From Planctomycetota bacterium (GTDB lineage Bacteria > Planctomycetota > Planctomycetia > Planctomycetales > Planctomycetaceae): DNA of 64,000 bases. The first letter of the stretch is position 1, and every line of letters begins with the position of its first letter. Under the pieces are notes generated by a model that had not been told where the DNA came from, did no database searches, and was given only the letters and a program-made list of their open reading frames with translations. Position numbers and translations under genes: made by a program. Below, in pieces: positions 43,314 through 52,703 of this stretch. The stretch spans positions 28,052-92,051 of the forward strand of contig VGZH01000006.1 in assembly GCA_016872645.1 (NCBI GenBank). Reading direction: 5' to 3'.

Positions 43314-44978
43314 ATGAAATCGCTTCGAACTTGGACTCAAGTCGGGCTGCTGCTGGCCATTTCGACCTGGACCGCGTTCAACCCGGTGCGCTCGGAAGAT
43401 TCGCAGTCGCCGCTGGAGCCTGATCGTCCGGCTGCCGTCACCCCAGACGTCGTCTCGGAAGACGACTCAGACCCGGCTTCGAAAACAGAGTCCAAATCAG
43501 AACCAAAGGTCGCCGCGGAAGCACTCAGCCCTGAGCCTGATAGCTCGCTTCCCACAACGACAGTGACACCTCCGACTGGCGAGTCCAGCGTCCCCAAGCC
43601 ATTGACGCCGATGGACATCGATTCGCAATTTGAGACGCCGATCGAGGTCAATCCACTACCGACGAACGCGGGTCCTCGTCCCACGTTCTCCGGCCCATCC
43701 ACAACCAAGGTTCAAGCTCCTGTCAGCGAGGTTCCCAAGCTGCCGCAACCAACTCCAGCGGTCGCTGCACCGGTTGATCCGCTTGTGAAGCTGGCCACCG
43801 AAGCCGTTGAGGTTTGCAGCCGGCGCTACTTGACGACCGACATGCACACCCCTTGGCAAATCATTCATGGATTGCTGGCATACCGTCAGGATTTTCAACT
43901 CAAGCTCAAAGACAGCGACAAGAAAATCAACGCGATCGAGTGGGCTTCCAGCGGCGTAAATTTCCGGGGCGAGTCCCTGTTCCAGAAGACGCCTTATGGC
44001 GGTCGCGCTCATCCCTACAGTCAGATTTACTATTTCGAGGGCCATCCCACGCAGTTCATGGCCTATTTGACGATGAGCCGTCTGCCATCGACACATGAGT
44101 TCAAGACCGACAGCGGTGAGGTCGTAACGGTTCAGGACATCATCAACAACGCCAAGATGGAAGTCACTCGCTCGCCCGAAGTCGAAATGACTTGGACGCT
44201 GTGGGCGTTGGCTCATTATCTCGAACCGACGGCTCAATGGGTCAACAAGAGCGGCGAGCCTTGGAGCATGGAAGAACTGCTCCGCGTAGAATTGCGGAAC
44301 GCGATCTACGACAGCGCATGTGGCGGAACTCACAGTTTGTTCGCGATCGCGTACGCTCGGAACGCGCACTTGCAGTCGAGACAACCGCTACGCGGCGTGT
44401 GGCTCGAAGCCGATCAGAAGATTCAACGCTTCATCGCCGAGGCCAAAGCCCTGCAGAACTCCGATGGCAGTTTTTCGAAGTACTTTTTCAAGGGCCGCGA
44501 TTTGAGCAACGACTTCAATACGCGGATCACAGGGTCCGGTCACATGGTCGAATGGCTGATGGTCGCTCTGCCTCAGTCACGGCTGTCGGAGCCTTGGGTT
44601 CAAAATGGGGTTCGCTGTGTGGCCCAGGATTTGATCGACAATCGCCATCAGAACGCCGATTGCGGCCCGCTGTATCACGCCGTCGATGGCTTGCAGATTT
44701 TCCTCGAGCGAATGCAGATCGCCGCTCGTGTGGCACAACGAACGCCGTCCGGCGCGAATGGTTGGACGGCGGCTCCGAGTGCCCAATGGCCGCAGCCGAA
44801 ATTACGCGTCAAAGGCGGACAGCAAGAGAACTCGAACCTGACGACCACCGAAGTTCAACTGAACTCCGTCGTACCGCAGTCGGCAGGCACTTCGCAACCG
44901 GGAATTGAGATCGTCGTCCCGAAACGCGCTCGTCCCCCGGTGACCGCCGAAAAGCCCACGAACTCCACGCTCCGGTAG
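43314..44978 (+). CDS. Secreted protein of unknown function with Pro/Ser/Thr-rich linker and helical domain
   Basis: 554 residues. A signal peptide (MKSLRTWTQVGLLLAISTWT) is followed by about 130 residues of Pro/Ser/Glu-rich linker. A folded domain (about 160-470) follows, with paired helices and motifs such as DMHTPWQIIHGLLAYR, EGHPTQFMAYLTM, EMTWTLWALAHYL, DSACGGTHSLFAIAYA and GSGHMVEWLMVALP. The spacing of helices with GG-T/S-H-S turns recalls alpha/alpha-barrel enzymes (terpene-cyclase or pectate-lyase type), but no catalytic set can be named. The tail is disordered and basic. Confidence 0.8.
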   Translation: MKSLRTWTQVGLLLAISTWTAFNPVRSEDSQSPLEPDRPAAVTPDVVSEDDSDPASKTESKSEPKVAAEALSPEPDSSLPTTTVTPPTGESSVPKPLTPMDIDSQFETPIEVNPLPTNAGPRPTFSGPSTTKVQAPVSEVPKLPQPTPAVAAPVDPLVKLATEAVEVCSRRYLTTDMHTPWQIIHGLLAYRQDFQLKLKDSDKKINAIEWASSGVNFRGESLFQKTPYGGRAHPYSQIYYFEGHPTQFMAYLTMSRLPSTHEFKTDSGEVVTVQDIINNAKMEVTRSPEVEMTWTLWALAHYLEPTAQWVNKSGEPWSMEELLRVELRNAIYDSACGGTHSLFAIAYARNAHLQSRQPLRGVWLEADQKIQRFIAEAKALQNSDGSFSKYFFKGRDLSNDFNTRITGSGHMVEWLMVALPQSRLSEPWVQNGVRCVAQDLIDNRHQNADCGPLYHAVDGLQIFLERMQIAARVAQRTPSGANGWTAAPSAQWPQPKLRVKGGQQENSNLTTTEVQLNSVVPQSAGTSQPGIEIVVPKRARPPVTAEKPTNSTLR

Positions 44979-45273
44979 TCTCGCGATTTAGCTCACTTCG
45001 GCGGCTGCGCCTCGCAGCAGAGTGTACAGCGCGAGGGTCAGCGATCAGATACGGCCAGCGCTCTTCTGAGCGCAGCCGAGGCTGGCGTACTTCGTTGTCG
45101 TCGTGCCAGCCAGCAACAACCAATTGCTGGCCGCCGCCAGTCAGATTCGAAGCCAATTCCCACTCACAATCATCACGCACGCTCCTTCCGGAAAGCGTCG
45201 GGGTGAGTGACAACGTGGATAAGCTGTCGTGAAGCCGTTGCAGGCTCCAGTAGCCGATGAGCTTTGAAATGTC
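44979..45273. other. Intergenic region between convergent genes
   Basis: 295 bases with short inverted pieces (GGCCAGCGCT...AGCGCAGCC near 45048-45075; CCAGCCAGCAACAACCAATTGCTGGC around 45105-45130) and the palindrome listed at 45161-45209. No gene is supported; a 134-residue minus frame there has no ribosome-binding site and runs antisense into the neighbour. Confidence 0.45.
45161..45209. repeat. Palindromic element with CACTCAC/GTGAGTG feet
   Basis: Outer CACTCAC (45161-45167) and GTGAGTG (45203-45209) are exact inverted copies, around an inner near-palindrome ACGCTCCTTCCGGAAAGCGT. On the minus strand it reads as the SLTPTLS-type peptide often produced by interspersed bacterial repeats. 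Confidence 0.55.
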
Positions 45274-47712
45274 TCAAGCCAAAGGCATTGCGTGGCCATC
45301 GACCCCGACAGAAAAAGGTTTCCAGACCAGTGCCACCTGGCTGATGGTGATGTCTGCCTTCTTCGGTTGCAGTGTCAGTTCTTCCAGCTCAATCGAGGTG
45401 GGATCGACGTGCGCGAAGAGTTTGTCAGCTTCCTCGGTGAACTTCTCATCGAGCGCGGCTAGCCGCGCCTGCAAAGCGACGACATTTTCTTCGGCGTAGC
45501 CAATGTCGGTCCGTTCTTTGGCGAGCTTGCCAGCCGAGCGTGCCGCCGTTGCGGCCTTGCTCACATTTGTTGCGCTCAGCTTCTTCTTGCCGAGGAAGGC
45601 CCCCAGCAGTGACGATCCGACCGTCAGCATCGTACCCCAGGTTTGCGACTTGGCCTGTTCTTCTTCTTTGGCCTTCCGTTGCTCGGCTTTTCGGAGTTGT
45701 TCTTGCAGAGCGGCCACTTTCGGGGCGTATTTCTGGCGCAGCTTTTCGACGGCCAGGTCGCGTTCTTCTCGCAGCGTCTGGCTGAGCCGCGATCGAAAAG
45801 CTCCTTCGTTCTCGTCAGCGCGTGACACGGCCTTCGGCGATTTGCATTTCCAGATGGTCAGCCGATGCACTCGATAGAGATGGTCTTTGAGCGCGTTGGT
45901 CAGCGTCACGTATTTCTTGGGCTTGGCCAGATCGGCCGGCAAAGGTGCGAACGCGGCGGCCTCGACCGGGGACTTCTCCAAATCGGGCGGACCATCGTGC
46001 GAGAGTTCGCCGTCGTCCCAGGGGTCGAGCGAAATCTCGTCTGCGACCGCCGCGAGGATCGACACCGAATCCCAGACATCGACGTCGGCCGTGCTCTTCA
46101 CGAAGTGAGCCTTCCCGATCCCCAGCAGCGCGGGGCGATAGACGAATCGCTCACCGGCACCCGGATCGCGGCGTGTGGAAATGAAGAACTCGATAATGTC
46201 CGGCGACAAAACGGGGCGATGGTCGCTGATCCCATCCGACGTCGCCGAAACGCTGCCGGCCGACGCGGACGATGTAGGTTGCGGCGACGATTCGCGGCGC
46301 GGTCGCATCAGCGTGTCGATCTGATCGCGCGACAACGGCCCGCGCAAAAACGACAGCGACCACCGCGTTTGAAAAATACTCGGCCCGTCATCGTGGACGT
46401 TGTTCATCACGAAGACCCGCTTGCCCAAGCCCGACAGGATCGAATCCATCGCCGAACGATCGAAGCTCAGGCCCGTCGTGGCCGACGCGCCTTCCAGCCC
46501 TTCGAGTACTCGGGCCTTGTCACGCTCGGTCTGCAAGCGGCCGAGAAACCACGTGCCGCAGTTCGACAGTCCCTTATAGTCGAGGTCCACCGGATTCTGC
46601 GTCGCCAGCACGACACCCAGCCCGAACGCGCGGGCCTGCTTGAGTAACGTCAGCATCGGAGTCTTCGACGGTGGATTGGCCGTCGGCGGGAAGTAGCCGA
46701 AGACCTCGTCCATGTAGAGCAAGCATCGCAGACTGGATGTCCCGGACTGCGATCGCATCCAGCCCAGCACCTCGTTCAGAAAGATCGTCACGAAGAACAT
46801 CCGCTCGGAATCGGACAGATGCGCGATCGACAGGATCGACAGTCGCGGCTTGCCCTCTGCCGTCCAGAGCAAGCGTTGAATGTCGAGTGCTTCGCCTTCC
46901 ATCCAGGCGGAGAAACCGGGCGAGGCCAGCAGATTGTTAAGCGTCATCGCCAGCGCGAAGCGCTCACTCGCGGGATAAAACGTGTCGAGGTCGAGCACGC
47001 CGACCTGCTTGAACGACGGCGATTGAATCTCGCGAATGAGCTGTCCGAGATCGAGATCTTTGCCGTCTCGCCAGGCGCGATCGAAGATGTTTGTCAGCAG
47101 GATGTGCTCGCGACTGCGAATCGGATCGGCGTCGATGCCCAGCAACGCCAGCAGGCCTGCTGCCGCGCCGTTAACTCGCTCACGCATCGCGTCGCTGTTG
47201 TCGAGCACCGCCTGCGGCGGAGCTCCGAACGATCGCACGACCGTCAGCGGCAGCCCCGCCTGACTGCCCGGCGTGTAAATCGCCACGTCGCACGCCTCGC
47301 GAAACTTCTGAATGCGAGCGGCATCCTGATCCCACGCAGCAAGACCGTCTGCCCAAGTCTTTGCCGACACCACCGCGAATTGATCGGGTGTCAGCCCTTG
47401 GCGCGTCGCCTCGCTGACATCCACCCACGGACGAAAGTCCTCGGCCTGCAACTTTGGAAACGTCAGCAGCAGATTTCCGAGATCCCCTTTCGGGTCGATG
47501 ATCAGTGCGGGGACGCCATCGATCGCCGCCTCCTCCAGCAGATTCAAACACAATCCCGTCTTGCCGCTGCCCGTCATGCCCACGACGACAGCGTGCGTCG
47601 TCAGATCCTTCGCGTCGTACAACAGGTACTCGGGCTTTGGCTGCTGTGCAGCTAAATCGAAGTGTTTGCCGAGATAAAAGGCGCCGAGCTTTTCGTATTC
47701 CTGGCTGGCCAT
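45274..47712 (-). CDS. HerA/FtsK-like ATP-binding protein (DUF87-type) with C-terminal coiled coil
   Basis: 812 residues. A motor ATPase domain has Walker A GMTGSGKT at 45-52, LIIDPKGDLGNLLL, a Walker B-like LLYMDEVFGYFPP, and the sensor ATQNPVDLDYKGLSNC. The HerA/VirB4 superfamily pumps DNA or protein through a hexameric ring. The C-terminal third holds a charged coiled coil (AVEKLRQKYAPKVAALQEQL, AEQRKAKEEEQAKSQ), a short hydrophobic patch (TMLTVGSSLLGAFLG) and a second coiled coil. Start MASQEYEKLG at 47712. No NurA or conjugation gene is nearby, so the partner and role are unknown. Confidence 0.83.
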   Translation of the reverse strand: MASQEYEKLGAFYLGKHFDLAAQQPKPEYLLYDAKDLTTHAVVVGMTGSGKTGLCLNLLEEAAIDGVPALIIDPKGDLGNLLLTFPKLQAEDFRPWVDVSEATRQGLTPDQFAVVSAKTWADGLAAWDQDAARIQKFREACDVAIYTPGSQAGLPLTVVRSFGAPPQAVLDNSDAMRERVNGAAAGLLALLGIDADPIRSREHILLTNIFDRAWRDGKDLDLGQLIREIQSPSFKQVGVLDLDTFYPASERFALAMTLNNLLASPGFSAWMEGEALDIQRLLWTAEGKPRLSILSIAHLSDSERMFFVTIFLNEVLGWMRSQSGTSSLRCLLYMDEVFGYFPPTANPPSKTPMLTLLKQARAFGLGVVLATQNPVDLDYKGLSNCGTWFLGRLQTERDKARVLEGLEGASATTGLSFDRSAMDSILSGLGKRVFVMNNVHDDGPSIFQTRWSLSFLRGPLSRDQIDTLMRPRRESSPQPTSSASAGSVSATSDGISDHRPVLSPDIIEFFISTRRDPGAGERFVYRPALLGIGKAHFVKSTADVDVWDSVSILAAVADEISLDPWDDGELSHDGPPDLEKSPVEAAAFAPLPADLAKPKKYVTLTNALKDHLYRVHRLTIWKCKSPKAVSRADENEGAFRSRLSQTLREERDLAVEKLRQKYAPKVAALQEQLRKAEQRKAKEEEQAKSQTWGTMLTVGSSLLGAFLGKKKLSATNVSKAATAARSAGKLAKERTDIGYAEENVVALQARLAALDEKFTEEADKLFAHVDPTSIELEELTLQPKKADITISQVALVWKPFSVGVDGHAMPLA

Positions 47713-47770
47713 CAGAGATCCATTTCGTTTTACGAATCGAAGAAGTGTGGCGGGGATTCTACAGATAACA

Positions 47771-47836
47771 TAGAGCAGGTTTTCAACCTTCCCGTTCAGG
47801 CGGCCGGCCAGTTTGAAAACCTGCCCCACGGCTCTA
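47771..47836. repeat. 66-bp palindromic element, intergenic member of the CCGTGGG/CAGGTTT family
   Basis: Feet TAGAGC (47771-47776) and GCTCTA (47831-47836) and inner arms GCAGGTTTTCAA (47775-47786) and TTGAAAACCTGC (47813-47824) are all exact inverted copies. On the minus strand the foot reads GTAGAGCC. It lies 11 bases before the start of the CoA-transferase gene, in the divergent space with the ATPase gene. Confidence 0.8.
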
Positions 47837-47847
47837 CATTGCGAGGC

Positions 47848-48621
47848 ATGTCGAACTACACCCGCATGGAATTAATGATCTGCCTGGCCGCGCACTGGCT
47901 GGAAGATGGAGCGATGGTCGTGGTCGGCACCGGTGCTCCGTGCGCGGCGGCGATGTTGGCTCAGAAGACGACGGCTCCAAATCTGACGCTGCTGTTCGAA
48001 GCGGGAGGGGTCGGACCGCTCTTGCCGAGGATGCCGATCAGCGTGGGAGACTCGCGGACGTTTTATCGTGGGCTGATGGCGACCAGCATGGCCGACATCA
48101 TGGAAACCTGTCAGCGCGGCATGGTCGATTACACGTTTCTCGGCGGAGCGCAGATCGACCAGTTCGGCAATCTAAACTCGACGCAGATTGGCAACGACTA
48201 TCAGCACCCGAAAGTGCGACTGCCCGGCAGCGGTGGAGCGAATGATCTCGGTTCCCTCTGTTGGAAGATACTCGTCCTGACACCGCACGACCGGCGACGG
48301 TTTGTCGAGAGGTGCGATTTCGTGACGACTCCCGGTTATCTGACCGGCCCCGGTGCTCGCGAGGCAGCCGGCCTGCCGCCGGGGACGGGACCATATAAGG
48401 TGATCACCGATCTAGCGGTACTGGGCTTCGACGATGCGACCAAGCGAATGCAGGTCGAATCGTTGCATCCGGGAACGACACTTGAGGAGGTCCGCGACCG
48501 CACGGGATTCGAATTGCTCGTACGCACTCCGCTCGAAGCGACGCCGGCTCCCGAGCCGGCGACGCTGGAAATCCTGCGGAACGAGGTTGATCCGCTGCGG
48601 TACATCATTGGACGAGGGTGA
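47848..48621 (+). CDS. CoA-transferase beta-subunit-like protein (GctB type)
   Basis: 257 residues of the family I CoA-transferase small subunit, as in glutaconate CoA-transferase subunit B and 3-oxoacid CoA-transferases. Motifs: DGAMVVVGTGAPCAAAMLAQ, LLFEAGGVGP (a Glu-Gly-Gly turn at the place of the catalytic Glu region), GGAQIDQFGNLNST (the conserved GA-x-Q-x-D-xx-GN-x-N), PGSGGANDL and DLAVLGFD. No alpha subunit is adjacent. ATG 47848 is preceded by GAGG at very short distance, and the palindrome at 47771-47836 occupies the usual promoter space. The frame stays open through that repeat to 47662. Confidence 0.85.
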   Translation: MSNYTRMELMICLAAHWLEDGAMVVVGTGAPCAAAMLAQKTTAPNLTLLFEAGGVGPLLPRMPISVGDSRTFYRGLMATSMADIMETCQRGMVDYTFLGGAQIDQFGNLNSTQIGNDYQHPKVRLPGSGGANDLGSLCWKILVLTPHDRRRFVERCDFVTTPGYLTGPGAREAAGLPPGTGPYKVITDLAVLGFDDATKRMQVESLHPGTTLEEVRDRTGFELLVRTPLEATPAPEPATLEILRNEVDPLRYIIGRG

Positions 48622-48705
48622 GTCGTGGTCTCGTTGTCGCTTCCTCATTACGATGCCAGTCGGTTGTTGTGGTCAGTTCCGTTCGATCCCTTCGCGAGTT
48701 GATTC

Positions 48706-49551
48706 ATGTCGAAAACCACGCTTTGGAAGTTTTTGGTGTTGTTGTTTGGATTGGCTGTCGGGCCGGGGTTCGTCAGAGCCGATGAACTGCAGTATCCGTT
48801 GACGGCGGTGGCCTCTGCTGATGGCCAGAGCCTCTTCATTGCCGACCTGAATCAGACGGGCGTCTGGAAGCTGAGCGACGGCAAGCTGGCGGTCTTCTTT
48901 CAGGCATCGAAGAAATTTCGCACTCCGCTGAATCGTGTCCGTTGCATCGGCTTGGATCGTAACGGCAAATTGTTGGCGGGGGACTCGTCGACGCGCGAGG
49001 TCTATCGCTTCGACGAAGAAGGCAAGCCACAGCCGCTGACAAATGGCGGGATCGGTATTCCGATGGACTTGGTCGCCGATCCGGACAACAACCTCTTCGT
49101 GACGGATCTGGAACTCAAATGGATTTGGAAGATTCCCGCCGCTGGGGGCAAGGCGGAGAAGTTTGCCGAAGTTGAGGCTCCACGCGGGATCACGATCGAT
49201 GCCGACAAGAATCTGTGGATCGTCAATCACGGCAAGAATCAGCTGCTGCGAATCACTCCCGACGCGAAGGTCGAAGTCGTTGTCGAGGGCCGGCCGTGGG
49301 GGTTTCCGCACGAAGTTGAACTCGACAAAAACAAGACTGCGTTCATCACAGATGGCTACGGCAAGTGTATTTGGAAGGTGCCGTTGGGAGGCAAGCCAGA
49401 GAAACTCGTGTCGGGCGAACCGCTGATAAATCCCGTTGGACTGACGTGGCGAGGAGAGACTTTGCTGGTGATTGACCCTCGAGCCAAGGGAGTGTTCGCC
49501 ATCGACTCGAATGGCAAACTTGCGGCTGTTCCGGCGTCTGCCGAGAAATAA
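48706..49551 (+). CDS. Secreted NHL/SMP-30-like beta-propeller protein
   Basis: 281 residues. Signal peptide MSKTTLWKFLVLLFGLAVGPGFVRA, then repeated blades with the pattern D-x-x-G-x-L-x-x-x-x-x-x-x-x-V (LDRNGKLLAGDSSTREVYRF, ADPDNNLFVTDLELKWIWKI, IDADKNLWIVNHGKNQLLRI, LDKNKTAFITDGYGKCIWKV). A six-bladed propeller similar to SMP-30/NHL proteins is inferred. No catalytic ligand set is evident; binding or lactonase-like activity is possible. It precedes the multihaem cytochrome by 230 bases of recognisably empty sequence. Confidence 0.83.
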   Translation: MSKTTLWKFLVLLFGLAVGPGFVRADELQYPLTAVASADGQSLFIADLNQTGVWKLSDGKLAVFFQASKKFRTPLNRVRCIGLDRNGKLLAGDSSTREVYRFDEEGKPQPLTNGGIGIPMDLVADPDNNLFVTDLELKWIWKIPAAGGKAEKFAEVEAPRGITIDADKNLWIVNHGKNQLLRITPDAKVEVVVEGRPWGFPHEVELDKNKTAFITDGYGKCIWKVPLGGKPEKLVSGEPLINPVGLTWRGETLLVIDPRAKGVFAIDSNGKLAAVPASAEK

Positions 49552-49781
49552 ACACTGGTCGATCCGCTCACCAAATTCCGTCAAGAGGAAAATCAAGAAA
49601 CGACTGTCAAAACGCGGGGAGTTCGGGTGGATGCGATAGCGAAGATTCGGTGAATCTCCAAGCTCTTTGATTCCGTTCGGCGTATTCTCCAGATCCGGCG
49701 AAGCAACTTGACCAGTAGGAGCGGATCGTATGTCTTCGCGGGGAATGAGTTTGGTGTCAACGAAGCCTGTGGAACCTCTGG

Positions 49782-52703
49782 ATGGACGACGCAGCAAAAA
49801 CTCCGATCACTGATCTGCCTGAGGCTCGACTGCCGAGTGTCGCACCGCCGACCGGAAAGCTCTATGTCCGTGCGGTGACTCCAGGACTGCGCAAACTCTT
49901 GTACGTCGTGTTCGGGCTGCTGGCTCTGCTCGGAGCGAACTCGGTGTATCTGGTCGCCATCACGGCGATGGAAGCGATCTTTCGGGAAACTTATCAGAAT
50001 TATTTCTATCAGCTGATGTTCCTGGGGCATCTGGTGCTTGGCTTGTTGGTGATTACCCCGTTTGTTGTGTTCGGTACCAAGCACATGCTTTACGCCAAGG
50101 ACCGCCGCAATCGTCGAGCGGTCAGAGTTGGCTACGTTCTGTTCGCCGTATCGATCATCGTTCTGGTCAGCGGATTACTGCTGATGCGGATCGGCTCGTT
50201 CGATCTGAAACAGCCGATAGCTCGGTCCACGGTTTATTGGCTGCACGTCGTAGCTCCGGTGCTGGCCGGTTGGCTGTATTGGCTGCATCGGCTGACGGGT
50301 CCCCGCATCAAATGGAAGATCGGTGTTGCGTATTTCGGGGTCGTTGGCGTTGCGGTGGCTGGCATGATCGGACTGCACTCGCAGGATCCGCGCAGGTGGA
50401 ACGTCGTCGGTCCTAAGGAGGGGACGCAGTACTTCGAACCGAGTCTTGCACGCACATCATCTGGCAACTTCATCCCGGCCAAGACGCTGATGATGGATGA
50501 CTATTGCCAAAAGTGTCATCCCGACTCGCATGCCCAGTGGGCCGAGAGTTCGCATCGTTTCAGCTCTTTCAACAACCCGGCCTATCTCGCGTCGATTCGC
50601 GAGACTCGTGAGGTCAGTTTGAAACGAGACGGACATGTCAAAGCCTCGCGCTGGTGCGCCGGCTGCCACGATCCCGTGCCGTTCTTCAGCGGAGCCTTCG
50701 ACGATCCGAAGTTCGATTTACAGAAGCATTCGACGGCTCACGCCGGCATCACTTGCACGACGTGTCATGCCATCACGCACGTCAACAGCACGCGCGGCAA
50801 CGCCGATTTCACGATCGAAGAGCCGACGCACTATCCCTTTGCCCAGAGCGAAAACGCAGTGCTGCAATGGGTCAACAATCAGTTGGTGAAGGCGAAGCCA
50901 TCGTTTCACAAGAAGACGTTCCTGAAGCCGCTGCACACGACGGCTGAGTTCTGTTCGACGTGCCACAAAGTTCATTTGCCGTATGCCCTCAACCACTACA
51001 AAGATTTCTTGCGCGGCCAAAATCACTTCGATGCCTACTGGCTGAGCGGCGTTGGCCACGGTGCTCGCAGCTTCTACTACCCGCCTAAGGCCATCTCGAA
51101 TTGCGCTGGCTGTCACATGCCACTGAAAGAATCGAACGACTTCGGAGCAAAGCTGTTCGCCGACGCCAAAAAGCTGAGCATTCACAACCATCTCTTCCCT
51201 GCCGCCAACACGGGCCTGGCTTGGTTGCGCGATGCGAGACCGGAGGTCATCGAAGCTCATCAGAAGTTCTTGCAAGAGATCACGCGTGTGGACATTTTTG
51301 GAGTCAAGGAAGGAGGCACGATCGACGGCCAGCTTCACGCTCCGATTCGGCCTGACGTGCCGACGCTCAAACGGGGCGAGAAGTATCTGCTCGAAGCCGT
51401 AGTTCGCACGCTGAAGCTCGGACATCAACTGACGCAAGGGACGGTCGATTCCAACGAACTCTGGGTCGAAGTCACAATGACTTCCGGTGGCAAGGTCATC
51501 GGCAAGAGTGGCGGGCTCGACGCCGATCGTGAGGTCGATCCGTACTCGCACTTCATCAACGTGTTCATGCTCGACAAGGAAGGAAACCGGATCGACCGCC
51601 GCAATCCGCAGGACATCTTCACGCCGCTTTACAACCACCAGGTCCCGCCCGGAGCTGGCCAAGCCGTGCACTACGAGTTCGCCGTGCCCGTTGAGGTCAC
51701 CGCACCGATCACCGTCGAAGTCAAATTGCAGTACCGCAAATTCGACAAGCAGTACATGGACTTCGTGACGAAGACCGCCAAGCCGGGGGACAAGCCGATC
51801 AAGAACCACTCACCCGAACAGAAATACCTCAACGATTTGCCGATCACGACGATGGCCACCGACTCGGTGACGTTTCCAGTTGAGGGGGTGGAGATTGCCG
51901 TCGAAAACAAACCGCGCGAGGGGATCCCGCAGTGGCAGCGTTGGAACGATTACGGCATCGGCTTGTTCCTCGAGGACAAGGCCGAGTTGCGGCAATCGAT
52001 TGACGCATTTACTGAGGTGGAAAAACTCGGCCGCTTTGACGGTCCGTTGAATCTCGCCCGCGTGCTGGAACGCGAGGGACGCATCAGCGAGGCGGTCGAG
52101 GCGTTGCAGCGGACGGCGGCTCACGGAGGGTCCAAAGACGATCCTCCCGCGCCGCGCTGGACGTTGCAGTGGCTCACCGGCCGGGTGAATCGCCAGCAAG
52201 GTCGATTAAAGGAGGCTGAAGCGAATTTCCGCGCCGTCCTGGAGGAACGCACGCCGGAAATGATCGAACGGGGCTTCGACTTCAGCGGTGATTACGAGGT
52301 CATCAATCTGCTCGGTCTGACGCTGTTCGATTTGGCGAAAGCTGTCCGTGAAGAGGGGAATCCGGAACGAAACCTTCTCCTTCAGAAAGCCGCCGCGACG
52401 TTTGAAAAGACGCTGAAGATCGACAGCGAAAATGTGGCGGCCCACCACAACCTGCATCAGATTTACGAAGAACTTGGCGACAAAGCCAAAGCGGAGTTTC
52501 ACAACGCCGAGCACCTGAAAGTGAAACCGGACGACAACGCCCAAGGCCGAGCCGTCGGCCTCGCTCGCGCGAAATATCCTGCGGCCAACCTTGCTGCCGA
52601 AGCGCTCGTCATCTACCCACTGCAACGCACCGGCGCTCCGGGACTAAATACTGCGGACACTGACAAACGCAAGCAGCCGGCAACATCGAGCGGGAGTGAG
52701 TGA
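49782..52703 (+). CDS. Membrane-anchored five-haem cytochrome c with C-terminal TPR region
   Basis: 973 residues. About four or five N-terminal transmembrane segments (38-65, 75-105, 110-135, 150-170, 180-200) precede an extracytoplasmic cytochrome region with five CxxCH haem sites at Cys242 (CQKCH), Cys292 (CAGCH), Cys325 (CTTCH), Cys391 (CSTCH) and Cys441 (CAGCH), resembling cytochrome c554-type proteins. A beta-rich domain follows (about 500-680), and then TPR-like repeats (about 710-920, DAFTEVEKLGRFDGPLNLARVLEREGRISEAVEAL). The membrane part resembles a b-type/quinol-facing anchor, so electron transfer from the quinone pool is possible. A GGA lies 8 bases before ATG 49782. Confidence 0.88.
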   Translation: MDDAAKTPITDLPEARLPSVAPPTGKLYVRAVTPGLRKLLYVVFGLLALLGANSVYLVAITAMEAIFRETYQNYFYQLMFLGHLVLGLLVITPFVVFGTKHMLYAKDRRNRRAVRVGYVLFAVSIIVLVSGLLLMRIGSFDLKQPIARSTVYWLHVVAPVLAGWLYWLHRLTGPRIKWKIGVAYFGVVGVAVAGMIGLHSQDPRRWNVVGPKEGTQYFEPSLARTSSGNFIPAKTLMMDDYCQKCHPDSHAQWAESSHRFSSFNNPAYLASIRETREVSLKRDGHVKASRWCAGCHDPVPFFSGAFDDPKFDLQKHSTAHAGITCTTCHAITHVNSTRGNADFTIEEPTHYPFAQSENAVLQWVNNQLVKAKPSFHKKTFLKPLHTTAEFCSTCHKVHLPYALNHYKDFLRGQNHFDAYWLSGVGHGARSFYYPPKAISNCAGCHMPLKESNDFGAKLFADAKKLSIHNHLFPAANTGLAWLRDARPEVIEAHQKFLQEITRVDIFGVKEGGTIDGQLHAPIRPDVPTLKRGEKYLLEAVVRTLKLGHQLTQGTVDSNELWVEVTMTSGGKVIGKSGGLDADREVDPYSHFINVFMLDKEGNRIDRRNPQDIFTPLYNHQVPPGAGQAVHYEFAVPVEVTAPITVEVKLQYRKFDKQYMDFVTKTAKPGDKPIKNHSPEQKYLNDLPITTMATDSVTFPVEGVEIAVENKPREGIPQWQRWNDYGIGLFLEDKAELRQSIDAFTEVEKLGRFDGPLNLARVLEREGRISEAVEALQRTAAHGGSKDDPPAPRWTLQWLTGRVNRQQGRLKEAEANFRAVLEERTPEMIERGFDFSGDYEVINLLGLTLFDLAKAVREEGNPERNLLLQKAAATFEKTLKIDSENVAAHHNLHQIYEELGDKAKAEFHNAEHLKVKPDDNAQGRAVGLARAKYPAANLAAEALVIYPLQRTGAPGLNTADTDKRKQPATSSGSE

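Noticed and set aside
44809..45213. 134-codon minus-strand frame
   Set aside because: It begins in a palindromic repeat (SLTPTLS peptide) and runs antisense to the end of the secreted protein; no ribosome-binding site.
47662..47847. 62-codon N-terminal extension of the CoA-transferase protein
   Set aside because: It is read through the palindrome and antisense to the start of the ATPase gene; the domain begins at 47848. Kept only as a possibility in the repeat finding.
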